In this document: positions 11,538 to 24,873 of the stretch, in pieces
Numbering within the stretch: the stretch's first letter is position 1
Layout: each line of letters opens with the position of its first letter
Notes under the pieces: generated by a model
Database searches by the model: none
What the model was told of the DNA's origin: nothing
What the model saw: only the letters and a program-made list of their open reading frames with translations
Position numbers and translations under genes: made by a program
NCBI GenBank assembly: GCA_036874045.1
Contig: CM072337.1
Coordinates: forward strand, 20,000,001 to 20,064,000
Reading direction: 5' to 3'
Length of the DNA: 64,000 nt
From: Cymodocea nodosa
Lineage: Eukaryota; Streptophyta; Magnoliopsida; Alismatales; Cymodoceaceae

Positions 11538-13945
11538 GGAAGGAAACCATCGTCCTCATTTCATTCATTGTTTTCACTTCACCGGTACAAATGACTTTTA
11601 AATATTATTAACCACATCATCTGACCTTGATTAACACAAAAAGTTTCTTACCATCTTTTTCATTGCCAATTCGAAACTTATGGAAGAAATAAAAAAATCA
11701 AGTTTCGTAATCCATGAAAAAATATTAAGTTTGTAAAAAAAAAAAAAATCTATATAAGCTTGGTAAGAATTTAAAAAATCACACAAATAAGAGTAATCGC
11801 ACAATTTTTTTTTTACTGAGGAGAAAGAAAGGAACTTGATTTTCTCAGGAGAAAATTAATACCAAATATATATATATATATATGCTGCTCAATATGTTTT
11901 TGTTTTAAAAAAACAACACAAGTTAATGCTCAGAACCATTCCCAATATGAAGGACCATTTTCATTCAACTTCCTTATTAATTATCATCTGTTGTACGTAC
12001 GTGGTCTCAACATGTATGGGTTTTGTTTTCTTGCACCAGAAGAATAAGCTCCTCTAATTAAACTAATGTTCTAAAGGGGTTCCAACTCTTCAAATCTTTT
12101 CAATTTTTGAACAGCCAGTGGGAAACAATAGTACGTGATCTGAGAGTTAATCAATCTTTCATTCTTTAATTTGTACTTTCCTGAATTCTGGAAGATTTTT
12201 TCTTTGAAGTTGGTAATTAAAAATAGGTGGTCATCGGAATTTTCACTCTTTTAAAGAATATGAAACCACCAATTTTTTCATTTGACTCAATTACGTACTT
12301 ATCATCTGTTTCGTAATAATAATCATTTTAATTCGGAATACGTATAAATTAGAAGCAGACATTTCCAAAAAAGCATGCAATAGAACTTCAACATTTTTTT
12401 CATTCAACGTTTTTAACTCAAACTACGTACATCACTTTTAACTTAACGTATAAAAATAAGCTGGCGTATTTGTTAACAATTGTTGAAAAATATTAATGTA
12501 TTTCCATACGTTAGTTAAAACTAATTGTTACCAATTGAATGTCGCTTTAGAGTCGGTTGACTCTGATAATTAATCAAGTACGACTGATATATACATCTCA
12601 GAATGGACGGTCAGAGTGAGATCTCAGATTACAGCCTGGACATCAATCATGATTATCAATGAATTACAAAAAGAAGAAATCTCAGATTGTCCATGGGTGT
12701 TGGGAAAGAAAAGTCAAGTTCCACACAATAGGAAACTAGCAATGTTATTGGTTGCTAATTGTTGTCATAGATGGTACTAGGTTCCATCAAATCAAGATCT
12801 GGATTCAATCACAGCCACTGCTAATTATTTCAAGCTGGGGAAGCCCGATCGATGGTCATTAATACGCGTGCATTAGTCCAACAACTAAATTAAACCGGAG
12901 ATATAAGTTGAGATGTGAAAGCGATTAGACAGCGACTGCACATATATAATCCACCGTGCCCATCGGACGTCGATTAATGGAGCCGACAAGGCTCGAGCCT
13001 GAGCCTGATGGTCCCTGCGTTGGACCACTTGACCAGCCAGCCCCAGTTTCACGTTTTGATATATAGCTAACTGTACGTCCGGTGAGAAAGACTAATCGAA
13101 AGGAAGCGTTCAACCTTATTGGGTTATTCCCCATTCATACATATATATTGCAAGATCTACTCATGGAGGAGGAGGAGAGGAGGAGAATGTTAGTTTAAAG
13201 GTAGAAGCGACTGCTTCCACTTATCTTAATTTGTTACCAGCTGTATCGGTTAACTCTCTGCAATTAATTACAGTGGTACTGCTTGCCCATGTTGTTTTAA
13301 GTTGCAGGGGCCGGAGAGAGCCAGAAAGAGTACAAGCCCCATTTAGTATAGACTCACCGCCTCCGTCGTCATCTGAGAATTGAAGAGGAGGCTGGTTCTA
13401 CGTAACCTATTGCAAGCATTCAATTCTTTGAATGGTAATTTTTTAAAATATTCGCGTAATGCAGAAAGTACTACGTACTACTACTGCTATATATACACAT
13501 ATACATATCAATCACAAAATTAAAGGAAAAAAAGAAAGAAAAAGATTTCCAAGTGAACCGATGAACGATCTAAACCGTCCAAAAAGATCGTAATAATTTT
13601 CTGAGGTGACGACAGTGCGTGGGAGCCGGGAGGAGACGGTGACGGGTCTTGGCCACGGAAGAGCGAAGGTGGTACCGATGAAAGGGATGCAGACAGTTAT
13701 GTGTGAGGAGGAATAATTGTGGAGGCGGGGCCTGCCTGCCCTGCCATGTACCAAGCAACGATGCTGGCGTTTCTCTCTCTAGAGCTCGTTTGATGTTTTC
13801 CCTTTTTTTTCTATTTCGAAACAAGATGGATTCGAACTCGAATCCGAAGATTCAAAAGAAATAATATTCCTCGTCGTTCAATTACACAATCTTATGTGTG
13901 GATCTCTGGATGGGGAGGTGGGATTATAATATACCCCTGCCTAGA

Positions 13946-13947
<2 letters not shown>

Positions 13948-13983
<36 letters not shown>
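13948..13983. repeat. (AT)n microsatellite
   Basis: A pure AT tract of about 18 units. Confidence 0.95.
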
Positions 13984-13986
<3 letters not shown>

Positions 13987-14787
13987 ATGACTGAAATGGG
14001 TTGGGGTAGTGTTGCCATCTCTGCAGGTTTTGCTTTGCATGGTGTCACCACTGTCGAGATCATTAAATTGCCATTCCAGGCCAAACCCATGCAACATCGC
14101 AGATGCCAGTATTCCCGAGAAACCCCTGGAATACTAAAATCAGCCGTGGAGAAGAACACCACACACAACAAGTTCCCACTGCTCCAAATGGAAAGATTAA
14201 TGCTTCTTTGTCATCATTTTTAGGACGAGTGGCTAAAAAGGTGTCTGTCGTTGGAAATAAGAAAAGTGGCAAGGAGAGGGAGAGAGCGCTAGCATTCATA
14301 TTTAATCTAGACTTTCACTTTTTCTTCTTTTTTAATTTTCTAGAAAAACTTTCTCTTTAATTTTTTTCCCTTTTTTTGAGGTTTAATTTTATATTGGCAG
14401 TGTATTTTTTTTCATAGATTTGAATGCATCACCTTTTTCACGTAGGTTTTCAAAAGAGAAGAGAAGAGAAGAGAAGACTAACTATGCTCTTCATTATTTT
14501 ATTTATAACAGTAACAGTAACAGTAATAGTTGTACTTTAAATCTAAGACTTCTTTTCTTAAGTTATATGGATATGACAAATCCCTTCTTTTTATCAATCG
14601 TTTAGTAAAAAAGACAAGGAATTTGACCTGCAACAATTCTGATCAATGTATCTTGAAATAGGAATGCCTTTCGATCTGTACTAGTTAGCATGGCCTTAGA
14701 TATGTCAGCAGATTACTAAGAAGATGACAGCTAGCTATTGATCAGATCACTCACACATGCAATTTCGGCTAATTAAGAATAGGATTT

Positions 14788-16930
14788 GTTGTTACTTATC
14801 CAGAAATCATTCACATTTAAACCTTTGTAAACCCTAAGTGAAATGTACGCGTGTGAGATCATTTTTCCACTCCTTCCACTCCTTCCTCTCTCTTGCTCCC
14901 AAATGCATGCGTAAAATATTTATTTTCATGTTTACATGGAAATAAGTTTTGAGTCATGAATCAAAGAGCTCAGGATTGACAGTGGCACGGCGTTGAGTTT
15001 TTGTCTTTTGATGGCCAAGAACTTTTGAATTATAATGGTATCATGTATAGTCGTTGCTATACAAAGCAAAACGCTTTGGTCGAAAGAAAATGGAGACAAT
15101 ACTAGATGTAGCTAAGGCGCCTTAAATTTCAAGCTAGGCTGGGCAATAAATATTGGGGAGTGGGTCAAAACTATTGTATGGAGTGTGCCAACACTTAGTT
15201 AATAGGATACCTAGTGGTTCCATTGATAACAACATTAGCTACAAGCTTTTGTTTCGTTAGAACCCTAGTTACAACAACCCTAAAGTGTTCGAGTGCTTTT
15301 GTTTTGCTACCAATCTCAAGCTTGACCACAAATCGAACTGATAAGCTTATAAATGTGTCTTCTTAATTAAGATACCCTCGTCAAAAAGGTTACGAGGCTT
15401 ATAGATCTTGAAATTAAGGAATTTATCATTCGTGGGGATGTAAAATTTATGGAGGATGTGCTCTCCTTCAAAGAAAAACAATAAAGAATCATTAATTAGA
15501 TTTCTGTCGAGCATATATAACACCTTTTCTACCTTGATTTCTAGTTCCACCTCAGATGATGCCAAGGATAGCAATAGTCCAAGTTCCCAGCAACGTACAA
15601 CTCATCAGATCATGGTGAAATTGTTAACGATCTTATTTGCATCCAACCACTTGATGGGCCCACCACTAATGATAGCCCTCACTTAGATCGAGGTGAAATT
15701 AGAAAGTCCACTAGGCTCGCACAAACTCAATATTAATCATGCCAATCGATATCTACAATTATGTATGTTTCAATGAGCTATCATAGAATCATAGAGTCTT
15801 CACCATAGCCTTAGATGAGTGTGGTAAACCTAACACCTATGATGTGGGTAAGAATAGGAAGCCATTAAGGTAGAGATGGATGCATTAGAAAGGAATCATA
15901 TGTACACAGGGCATTGTGAAGTCACCTCATGGATAAAGGTCCACTGGTTTCAAATAGATGAATAAAATTAAACAGAGTCTAATGGCAGCATCGAAAGGTT
16001 TAGATCAAGACTAGTTGTTAACGGGTACACACAAAAAAGAAGATATAAATTATCATGAAACCTTTATTTCTATCACTAAGATGGCAATCCTTAGAATTAC
16101 TGTTGCCATTGTTAAATTGATACCTCCATATCAAATGGGGAACTTGATGAAGAAGTTTACAAGAGTCTTCCTACTAAAGTAAATAGTAAGGGGGAAAATT
16201 AGGTTTGCAAGTTAAGAAAATTTATGTATGGCCTAAAGTCAATTGGTTTTTTAAACTACTTGATATCTTGCTTAATGGTAATCATGTTGTCATCCTCATT
16301 TTATGTGGATGGCCTACTTATTTATAGGGAACAACAAGGACACCATTAATAAGGTCAAGACTTTTCTCTGTAGTTAATTTTCAACGATAGATCAAAGTAT
16401 TTTCTCAATCTTGAAATTGACACCCACAATAATGGGTCAACGTTTCCAAAGAAATTATGTTCTCAAACTTTTGAAACAAATGAGAATGTTGGGAACCAAG
16501 TCAACTCCTGTTTCATCACAAAAATATTGAGAATACAAAGTTGCAATTTGCATTTCTATCAATCCAGTATTTCATGAAAAAGTGAAATACATAGAATTAG
16601 ATTACCACCTGATTCAAGAGAAAATGCAAGGTATTGTGAATGCCTTCTTTGTCAAAGGAAACGATCGATTGGCAGATATTTTAATCAATGTCAATTTGCA
16701 AAAGGATTTTTGAAGCCTTCCATGGTAAGGTTTGCATGTCAACTTAATGGAGGATTAGTTGTTACTGCTTATCGCACCCAATTATCATACCTCGTCAACA
16801 TTCATATTTAAACTTTTGTAGACCCTAAATGACATGTGTGAGATCATTTTTCCATATATCCCTCTCTCCTGCTCGCTCCCTTTGTTGAGCCTTACCTTCC
16901 TTCTTTTGCATGATATCTAAGTTTCTATTG
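14788..16930 (+). mobile_element. decayed Ty1/copia retrotransposon
   Basis: The ends match each other: about 14788-14900 (TGTTGTTACTTATCC... AACCCTAAG... GAGATCATTTTTCCA) and about 16751-16880 (TAGTTGTTACTGC... GACCCTAAATG... GAGATCATTTTTCCA), read as 5' and 3' LTRs. A PBS-like TGGTATCATGTAT lies at 15037, after the 5' LTR. Between them, in shifting frames with stops, are copia pol pieces in the expected order: an integrase-end piece (DLEIKEFIIRGDVKF, about 15400-15460), an RT entry region (about 15940-16080), KVCKLRKFMYGLKS (about 16200), a FYVDGLLIY-type active-site relic (about 16295) and an RNase-H-proximal LEIDTHNNGS piece (about 16410). Gag and much of integrase are missing. Frameshifts throughout make it non-functional. 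Confidence 0.78.
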
Positions 16931-18172
16931 ATGTTTTGCTAGCGGAAATTTAACATATATAGTAAACGGACGGTGGAATTTTCTTATACAATTCTAATCA
17001 AATCAGGTACTTATATTAATAATAACTTAGCTGATGATCAGTAACAGTTATATTCATAATTTTTATTAAAATTCAAATCATAGTGAATATATATATAAAA
17101 TACTGGTATATGACGAACAAAACATCATACTAAATTTCCTTTTGAACAACATAAATATTATACAAGATGGAAATTAGGTTATTATAAGAATTGACTGAGA
17201 AAAATTATTTAACTTAGGAAAGAGAAGAAAGAATGAGGGTGATGAAAGATGTGGTCCTGGATCTGGACGTTAGTCGTTTCAGGAAAGTAAAAAAAAAGAA
17301 GAAAGAAAGATATGGAAGAGTTAAAAGAAGTAAGAGTATTATTATTACACCTCCTCTCCCATTCGGTTAAACAATCCCAAACACGTCAAGGACCACCTGC
17401 ACAGAAACCTGAACCAAATATAAAGACGCCAACTGCTATAAAGAACCCATAACAGCAACCACTACCTGATTGAGAGACACACACATGCAGAGCCACAGAG
17501 AGAGAGAGAGAGAGACCCACCAACGAAGTTCGTCGCATAGCTTTCTCCATCTTCGCTATTGACTGATGGCTACAGATGCATGAAAGCAAGGGCTTGGAGA
17601 AAGAGAGAGAGAAGGGGTGGAGGATGAGAAAAAGTAAAACTCAGAGGGATCGGAGAGAAGAGTGAAGGTGATTAGTAGTAGCGCGCAGCAGTACTGGTTG
17701 GTAGTTGTTTTTGAGAAGCCAGAAAGCCTCCGGCAGCTGTGGTGCAAGCTGCTCTGATCTGCATATGTCAGTCCATACATCAGATCAGTCAGTACATATT
17801 GCCCTCTCTTCTCTTAATTCATACTAATTTTGTTTTGATATATATGTGTTGGCACCATTGGTTTTTACAAAGTTCAGAACGGAAGAGCTAGCATGTATTA
17901 AGTAGATCCATTCCTACTTGCACCAAAAAAATTTATCTAGAGTTATTACATGTTAATTTGTCATTTCCTTCGTAAATTTACTTAATTTATCATCATCCCT
18001 ATCTCTCCCATTCTGCCCTCTTTTTCTTCTCCTTGGTCTCCACTCTTCCACTATTACAAATTCTCCTTCTCTCCTTCCCTCTCTAGTCCTCCTTTTGCAA
18101 GCTTCTTCTTCGGTATTATTGCCACGCTTCTGTCAATTTTCATTCTCTTTTTCTACTTGAAATTTGGAAGAT
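16931..18172. other. upstream region of the C2H2 gene
   Basis: No exon found. A GA microsatellite (about 17491-17513) lies in a purine/pyrimidine-biased stretch. A pyrimidine-rich leader-like segment (about 18000-18172, CTCC/TTCTTC runs) precedes the zinc-finger ATG and is probably its 5' UTR. A TATATATG motif at about 17840 is one possible core promoter. Confidence 0.4.
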
Positions 18173-19063
18173 ATGGGCGAAAGAAAGACCAGGGACTTCA
18201 TGAGCGTCGACGCCTTCTCCCAGCTTCCGTTCATCCGCCCCGCCCCGACCAAGGACAAAAACTCCGGCAACGGCATCCGCCTCTTCGGCATCGAGGTCCC
18301 GCACGATGCTGACCGTCACGAAGAGGACTCTTCGTCTTCCACCTCCAAAGACAATAACCGGGGGAACAACACCGCCGGAACCGGTGACAAGAGCAGCAAC
18401 ACCGCAAATAACGGCCCCAACACTGGTGGCATCACTGGCAGCACCTTGGCAACCGCGAAGGGTAGCACCCGGAAGTTCGAGTGCCACTACTGCTGCCGCA
18501 ACTTCCCTACGTCCCAAGCACTTGGCGGGCACCAGAATGCGCACAAGCGCGAGAGACAGCATGCGAAGAGAGCCCACCTCCAGTCGGCTTTGGCTGCTGC
18601 CCACCACCCCGCCGCAATTGCCGAGAGCCATCTTTACGGCCTCGTCAACTACCACCGTGCTAGTCCACTGTCCGCGTCGCCCCGTTTCGCCATTGGCCAT
18701 GCCTTCGACTCCCATTACCCTTCTTGGAGCAGCGACGTCGCTGGCAACAACTATCAACCGACTCGGTTCTACGGTGGTCCACCCGGCTCCGTCTCTCAAT
18801 CTATAAACGGCAGCCAGTTCCCAAGACTATGGAGGATTTCACCGGTGCAAGGCAGGGACAGCCAAATTCCGTTGCACGGTGTCGATCGTTCAATGGCTTT
18901 ACCATTTTTTGGTGGAGGCGGCAACGGCATTGGCAGCGGCACCGCAGACGCTGCCATCGCTGCCCCCTCTTCTTCCTTGTCACCATCTTCGGAGAACGGG
19001 ATCATGTATGAACCAAAAGCGGCAGGAGTCAAAGACCACTTGAGTCTGGATTTGCATTTGTAA
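18173..19063 (+). CDS. single C2H2 zinc-finger transcription factor, ZFP5/6/8-GIS type
   Basis: Intronless, 296 aa, starting at ATG 18173 (MGERKTRDFMSVDAFSQLPF). One C2H2 finger spans residues 102-124 with Cys104, Cys107, His120 and His124 and the plant-specific QALGGH core. It is preceded by a low-complexity Ser/Asn/Gly/Thr linker (about 53-98) and followed by a basic KRERQHAKRAH stretch. The C-terminus ends LSLDLHL, an EAR-like repression motif. The early LFGxEVP segment (RLFGIEVPHD, 36-45), one finger and the terminal LSLDL match the plant ZFP5/ZFP6/ZFP8/GIS group, which controls trichome and epidermal cell fate through gibberellin and cytokinin signalling. The exact paralogue cannot be told from one sequence. 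Expected in the nucleus. The exon is GC-rich compared with its surroundings. Confidence 0.92.
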   Translation: MGERKTRDFMSVDAFSQLPFIRPAPTKDKNSGNGIRLFGIEVPHDADRHEEDSSSSTSKDNNRGNNTAGTGDKSSNTANNGPNTGGITGSTLATAKGSTRKFECHYCCRNFPTSQALGGHQNAHKRERQHAKRAHLQSALAAAHHPAAIAESHLYGLVNYHRASPLSASPRFAIGHAFDSHYPSWSSDVAGNNYQPTRFYGGPPGSVSQSINGSQFPRLWRISPVQGRDSQIPLHGVDRSMALPFFGGGGNGIGSGTADAAIAAPSSSLSPSSENGIMYEPKAAGVKDHLSLDLHL

Positions 19064-20619
19064 CAATGATCGATCGCAAACTTTCTATCAATGTCCCTCT
19101 ACCGTTTTTACTTAATTTTCTCCTTGCTATAAATATATATCTTTGATCACTTCATCTCTCCAGGCTATAATTGTTTCATTCATATATATACACATAGGAC
19201 AGGTAAATATTCCCATGCATCAAACATAAATCAGTTCCACTGTATGGGATCCGTTGCTGTGCGCCTCCTGCAGTCCTGCTTTTCTAAATGTAGAACATGA
19301 GTTCATATTAATTTTGTACCAGGATGTACAACATCGGCCAAGAGCTACTACTGTGCTTCCTGAGTGATGCCATCATCGATCAAATTGGGGATCGATTGTC
19401 TTCTTCTTGTACTCCCGAAGAGCTTCTTTCCATACATCTGCCAACTATGAGGAAGATGGCACATGCTTGAAAGAGCTAGCCAGGTCTGTAGGACCATATG
19501 TGCCCAGGCGTCTACGTAAGCATTTGCTTTACTTCTGTTTCTTGTGATTATTCATTTGCTTTACTTCTGTCGACTGCTCTTTTCATGAGGAATTATATTG
19601 GTCTCTTCGAAAACAACAATCGGATGCTCCAACCCTAACAGTTTTTTTTGTAATCTTATAGTTCTTGTAGTGTCTTTTTTTCCTGAATTTACAATCAATT
19701 TTTTCTAAAAGCCGATCTATTAATTGTTGTTTTTTGCTTAAATGTGAATCATGACTTTTTTTCCCCTTTATAACGTACAGACTACTCCAACAGATCAGAT
19801 CAACTTTGTTTTTTTTTTTTTTTTTTTTGGAAAATGGTAATCAGATGGACTTCAATAACCTCTTCTTTACGCTTTATATATATGGTGTGCACAAAAAGCA
19901 CGTTTTAACCAATTTTAGGTACCTGAATCAGTCACAATTACATGATTTTATACCTTTTGCTGGAGTTTAAATCTTGGTTTAATTTGTGACTGTAAATTAA
20001 CCAGTTGCATTTGAATGCTTTTCGTTTAAAGACTTGCGTTCTACTTGTCAGTACGTACTAATTAAAATTCCTTTCATATCATACATGTTAATTAGCTTGA
20101 TAATGAGTTTTTAATTACCACGTACTGATTATTTGAATTTTATTCCATTTCCTAGTTACTCTCATTTTAAACTTCTAATTTAGCTACCATATAGGAGTTG
20201 ATTTTTTTCCTCCAGAGCTAGACTACCAAGATGGTTCGAACCAATCGAACTGGGTTGATAGATAAACTGTAATTGTTTGGACGCTTAGCCTGCAGAGTAA
20301 CAAAATAATTGAACTTTGCAATTAAAATAATGGAATAGTACGTATAATTGATCTCTTGCTTCATTTTAATTAGGAAAGATGTCCTAGATTTGAATTTGTT
20401 CAGATTTTGGAAGAACACGTTCATCACTATTCATGTCTATAATTAATGATCTGTCTGATGAGTGGTTGTTCTACTCTCGGAGTTCTCTTTCTTTCTTGTT
20501 GATAAACTCAATGAAAGGATAGGTTCATTCACCAAGGAATGTGCAAGTGATGTAGGTGGTAGAGGCCTCATCTGCTCTAGCCAAAAAGTCTACTTCATGA
20601 GCACACGTATTAATTGCAT
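19064..20619. other. 3' region and spacer after the C2H2 gene
   Basis: 3' UTR presumably within the first few hundred bases. Long T run at about 19809-19828. No gene seen. Confidence 0.45.
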
Positions 20620-20915
20620 TGTTGAAGTATTATTAAAAAAGTCTCACATCAGTAAAATAAGTATAAGATTGGAGATTATATATAATGAATTCTTTTATTT
20701 ATTGTCAATTAATTTTGAGCTAGAATTTCAACATGATATCAAAATCAATTTATATATATCTATTTGTAAACATTTGTATGCATATAAATAAATTACAAGT
20801 GAAAAAAGTGTTAAAAAAGTTCTAAGTCAATAAAGTAAGAATTGAACTAGATCTGATATATGATGGACTTTTTTACTTATTGTTAATTGATTTTAAATTA
20901 TAATTATATAATTCT
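20620..20915 (+). mobile_element. TRIM-like miniature LTR retrotransposon
   Basis: An LTR of about 114 bp (20620-20733) begins TGTTGAAGTATTATTAAAAA and ends ATTTCAACA. It is followed directly by TGATATCAAAATC, a worn copy of the tRNA-Met primer site (TGGTATCAGAGCC), then about 60 bp of internal DNA, a purine tract (AAGTGAAAAAAG) and a second, diverged LTR from 20809 (TGTTAAAAAAGTTCTAAGTC...). No coding capacity. Total about 300 bp, the organisation of terminal-repeat retrotransposons in miniature. It could also be a big internal deletion of a short-LTR copia element. Confidence 0.7.
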
Positions 20916-23640
20916 ACTTTATCTATGATGAATTCTTTTGTAGAATTGGATAGCTTCACAAGAAAAAAAGGTAAATTGTAAATTTTAAAACAATCAAGAG
21001 TAAACATAACGGAAATTAAATTCAAGAAATACAAAAATACCCTTTTTTAAATTCAAATCTTTATCTTTTATTCAATCAATAAAGTTTATAGAATTTATAC
21101 CTTATAGATTTAACTTTGACTAAAAAGTACAGACAATTGACATACACTCTTTCTTTGATTTTTGTACTTTTTGGAATTTGGATTTCTTTAGCTTCCAGCT
21201 TGGGCTTATTGGCTTCTGGCTCTTTGTAGTTTTTTATCGTGGTTGGTTTGGATTCGAGCTTTGTTGATTGATTAATTTGGAGACGTGCTTTTAACTTGAT
21301 AACACACACATCTATTTATAACTTAATTTATCAATCACACATGATTGATAATGATACTATGTATTTTACATCCGTAGTGGTATAATGTAGTTTATATTTC
21401 ATAGTGGTACAACATGGTTTATACAAGAAACTTCCAAATCTATCTTCCAAGTCTCATGTTCATTCTTTTTGAATTTCCCACGTTCATTCCTTTAATTATC
21501 TCACGTTTTGTTTTTTAAATTTCCCACATTCAATCATGATCTTTGATGCAAATAATATCTTGAAAAATATTTAAAATATACCCAATAGAACATAGTTAAT
21601 CATATCTAGATAAATAACATGGTGGAAAATAAATTTATTGACTAACTTTTTCAACATTGATATAACCAAAAATTCAAAACATAATTGAGAATCATCTGAA
21701 AACATTCATGGATATCTCTATAAATTATTAAAGTTGTCGAGAGATTATTTTGATCATTGTCATCACTAGAGACATTCAAAACTTGTTCCACATTAATCAT
21801 ATCTGAATGATCTTATATAACTATGTCAGGTGTATCTAACAGATCAATATCAAAATCAAATGAAAATTCTCCACTTGGTATGCTAGAAGGTTCAACCACA
21901 ATTTTCTAAAAATATCTACAGTTCATACTTTCAAAAATAGATTTGATTTTATAAGTATGAACTATGTAGTACTTCAAAATTCCTATTTTTGACTAATCTA
22001 TTGGTATGTTGTCAACAAAATTTATTCCTCCTTTTGCAACTAAAATCAAAGTCAAGTTTTTAATATTTTTAACCTTTTCTTTCTGTAATTTCATTTCACC
22101 TTTTGTGAGAACAAATTTCTTAGTTATTTTTCTTCTCCTTTTTCTTTCAGGTTTTGAACTATCTTTCTCTTGTTCTTCCCCTTTATCAAAACTTTCTTGT
22201 TATGCAACAACACTTGAACTGCTTGCAACATATTCATTTTAAGACATGTTTTTGAATCATAATCTTAAAGCCTTTAATTCTACTTTCTTAGTGTGGTAAT
22301 TTGATTCTACAATATTTCTAATATACTTTTAATGAAAATTTCTCCTTTCTCTAACACATTTTTGTACTTCATCTAGTATGTGTGGTAGAAATAAGTACCT
22401 TGAATACATTTCATGAATTTGTCTTTTAATGTTCTGTAATTCCAATTCTCTTTTATGTGTTTTCGTTAATCTTCATCTTCCTCTTTCTTCTCTAGCCATT
22501 TCAGCAATCTTACAAGCTTGGATTCAAGAGTTTAGGTGGAAGATGATGGAAATGGTGCTAGGGTATAACTAAAAGATGAATGATTAATAGAATAAAAGGT
22601 TAACTCTACAAGTTTTATTTAGGTTCTAACAAAATAGGTTGGTTAAAAATATTGAAACTTTATAACTTAATTCCTATAAAAACTCGAAGGATTATGTTAA
22701 CTATATGGGTTTTCAAACAAATAAAATGAAGAGTTATTATAACCTTACAACTTTCAAGCTTACAACTAAACATAATATGTAGGAGAATGATCTATTTTGT
22801 ACTAAATCTTATATGCTTCCCTTACATGTATTCATAATAAATGTTTTAAAATAAAATAAAAACTCAAAAAAATATAAAAAATAGAATATAAATGACTGAA
22901 TTTTATACTTTTTTATTTTGAAAATTCAAATGTCTAAACTTTTTGTCCAATAAGTAAGTTTAGGCTAATTACAATATTCAAAAAAAATCATAATCTATTT
23001 AATTAAACTTAATGAATAAATAATTTGTGCTTTAGGTAAACATTTTCTTAAAGATTTAGAGTACTGTAAAAAATACATATTAAGTTCAGTAACATACTAG
23101 AACTTTTTCTTTTTGCATAGTTATATTTTTTAAAAAATTAAATAACAATTTTGTAGGTAAACCAAAGCTTTCTAATATATTTCTATAATAAGTTTTGAGT
23201 CAGCAATCTTAGATCAAATGACCTTAGGTTGCTAGATTTTAAGAAACATTTTTTAGGTCAACTATTCATTTGTAGTTAATCACTCAAACACAATAAGTTC
23301 TATGATATAAAACTATTTCAACTCTTTCACACATTTTTCAATAGATTTTAAGAATCATAAATGCAACTTTAAATATTATAGAACATTTAGTATTTCTTTT
23401 GGAAATTCAAACCCATTGCAATCAAATGTTAATCATAAACTATATAATATTTATTCAAAACTTTCAGATAACATAGAAAATTTTCCTTTGAAATTATATT
23501 TCCTCTCCTTACTTATGATAATAAAGTACAATTATTTAAATTCTCTTTTTAAGATTTTTTTTTTCAAAAACATAAAAATTATAAAGATCATAAAAATCAT
23601 ACATATGTGTATTTATATATACATATCTAAATGATATCAT
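20916..23640. other. AT-rich spacer with decayed frames
   Basis: No intact gene. On the minus strand near 22000-22245 a broken Lys/Glu-rich frame (KEKVKNIKNLTLILVAKGG) suggests an old transposon protein, but the family is not recognisable. Confidence 0.35.
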
Positions 23641-24270
23641 GGATCAATGGAATTCAAACATCAGTTAAGTGATAAATGCTAAGATTCATTCTAATACTAG
23701 AAAAAGTATTTTCATCTAAGAGTTTTGTAAATAAATTAGCTAGTTGATGTAAAGTTGACATTAAGCTAACTTAATATTACTTTTAATTACGTTGTCTCAT
23801 AGAAAATAATATTTAACCTCTATATGTTTGGTTTTAGAATGTAATATATGATTTTTAGACAAATTTATGGTAAAGATACTATCACATAGGATTTGGGTAG
23901 AATCATAAAATAGTTTATAGTCTTTTAGAGTTTGCCTCATCCACAAGATTTGAGAACAACAAAGTACAGTTGCTATATATTTAGCCTATGTAGTTGATAA
24001 AACTATATAATTCTATTTTTTATTAAACTATGAAATTAATAAATTTCCTAATAATTGACATGTTCTAGTAGTACTTTTCTTTTTAAATTTACATCTTGTG
24101 AAATTAGCATCATTATATCTTATTAATTCTATTGAACTATCTTTAGAATAAAATAAATTGAAATCCTTAGTTCTTTGTAGATATCTAAATATTATTTTAA
24201 CAGTAACTAAGTGTGAAATATAAGTTATTCACATGTTTCTTACAAGTCTATTAGTTTTTAAGCCTAAATC
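23640..24270 (-). mobile_element. Ty1/copia pol (RNase H end) relic
   Basis: Reading leftward, broken frames recall the copia C-terminus in order: a KIIFRYLQRTKDFNLFY piece (compare ILRYLKGTKD) at about 24205-24150, an NDANFTRC piece (YTDADWAG position) at about 24110, and SKTKHIEVKYYFLR (compare RTKHIEIDYHFVRE) at about 23850-23800. Several stops and frameshifts are present. No LTRs belonging to it were found. Confidence 0.65.
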
Positions 24271-24599
24271 TACAAGTTTTAAATTTAACTTAACGACTTT
24301 TTATCACATGTTTTGCACATGCCTTATACACTTTTACCATTAAATTTCTCACATGAATTTTTAAATTAACATGTGATTTACCTTAATTTTACAAGTTTTT
24401 AAACTTAAGTCTTCAACTTTTTAACTTATAAAACTCGTACCTCTATGTTTTTTTAATACTTCACTTATTTAATTACTTGTCGTCTAATGCTTAATCATTT
24501 TATTTTTCGAGCTTTATGGTTTTCTTCATTCCTTCATTTCTTCTTAATTCTTTTGATATTATCATTTTAAATAATATAAATAATTTAACATACTTACTA

Positions 24600-24873
24600 A
24601 TTAAATACCATTAACCTCATCATCATCAAAATATAATCCTTAACATATTTAAATTATTATTAATTAGTTTTAAGTTATAATTTTAACATGATATTAAAGT
24701 CAATTAATACACATCTATCAATAAATACTTGCATGCATATAAATAAGTCACAAGTAAGAGAAAATGTTAAAAACTAATAATAATTGCATCTTAATTAAAA
24801 GTAAAAACTAAATTGCATCTTAATTATATTTGATAGGTTCTTCTATTCATTGTTAATTGATTTTAAGTTAACA
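24600..24873 (+). mobile_element. second TRIM-like element, 5' LTR truncated
   Basis: Shares with the 20620 element the LTR end AATTTTAACA, the worn PBS TGATATTAAAGTC at 24689, the internal GCATGCATATAAATAAGT segment, a purine tract (AAGTAAGAGAAAA), and a 109-bp right LTR (24765-24873) beginning TGTTAAAAACTAAT and ending AAGTTAACA. The left LTR is only partly recognisable. Confidence 0.6.

Larger units (their letters stand above)
9120..14780. other. gene-poor AT-rich spacer
   Basis: No supported gene in 5.6 kb. It holds AT microsatellites (11497-11537, 11866-11883, 13948-13983) and many short open frames of low-complexity or random composition. Moderately GC-rich patches at about 9940-10100, 11250-11460 and 12940-13130 were read on both strands without finding a recognisable exon. 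Confidence 0.45.

Noticed and set aside
18140-18799. 219-codon open frame antisense to the C2H2 gene
   Set aside because: A shadow of the GC-rich zinc-finger exon; its composition mirrors the sense codons and it has no domain.
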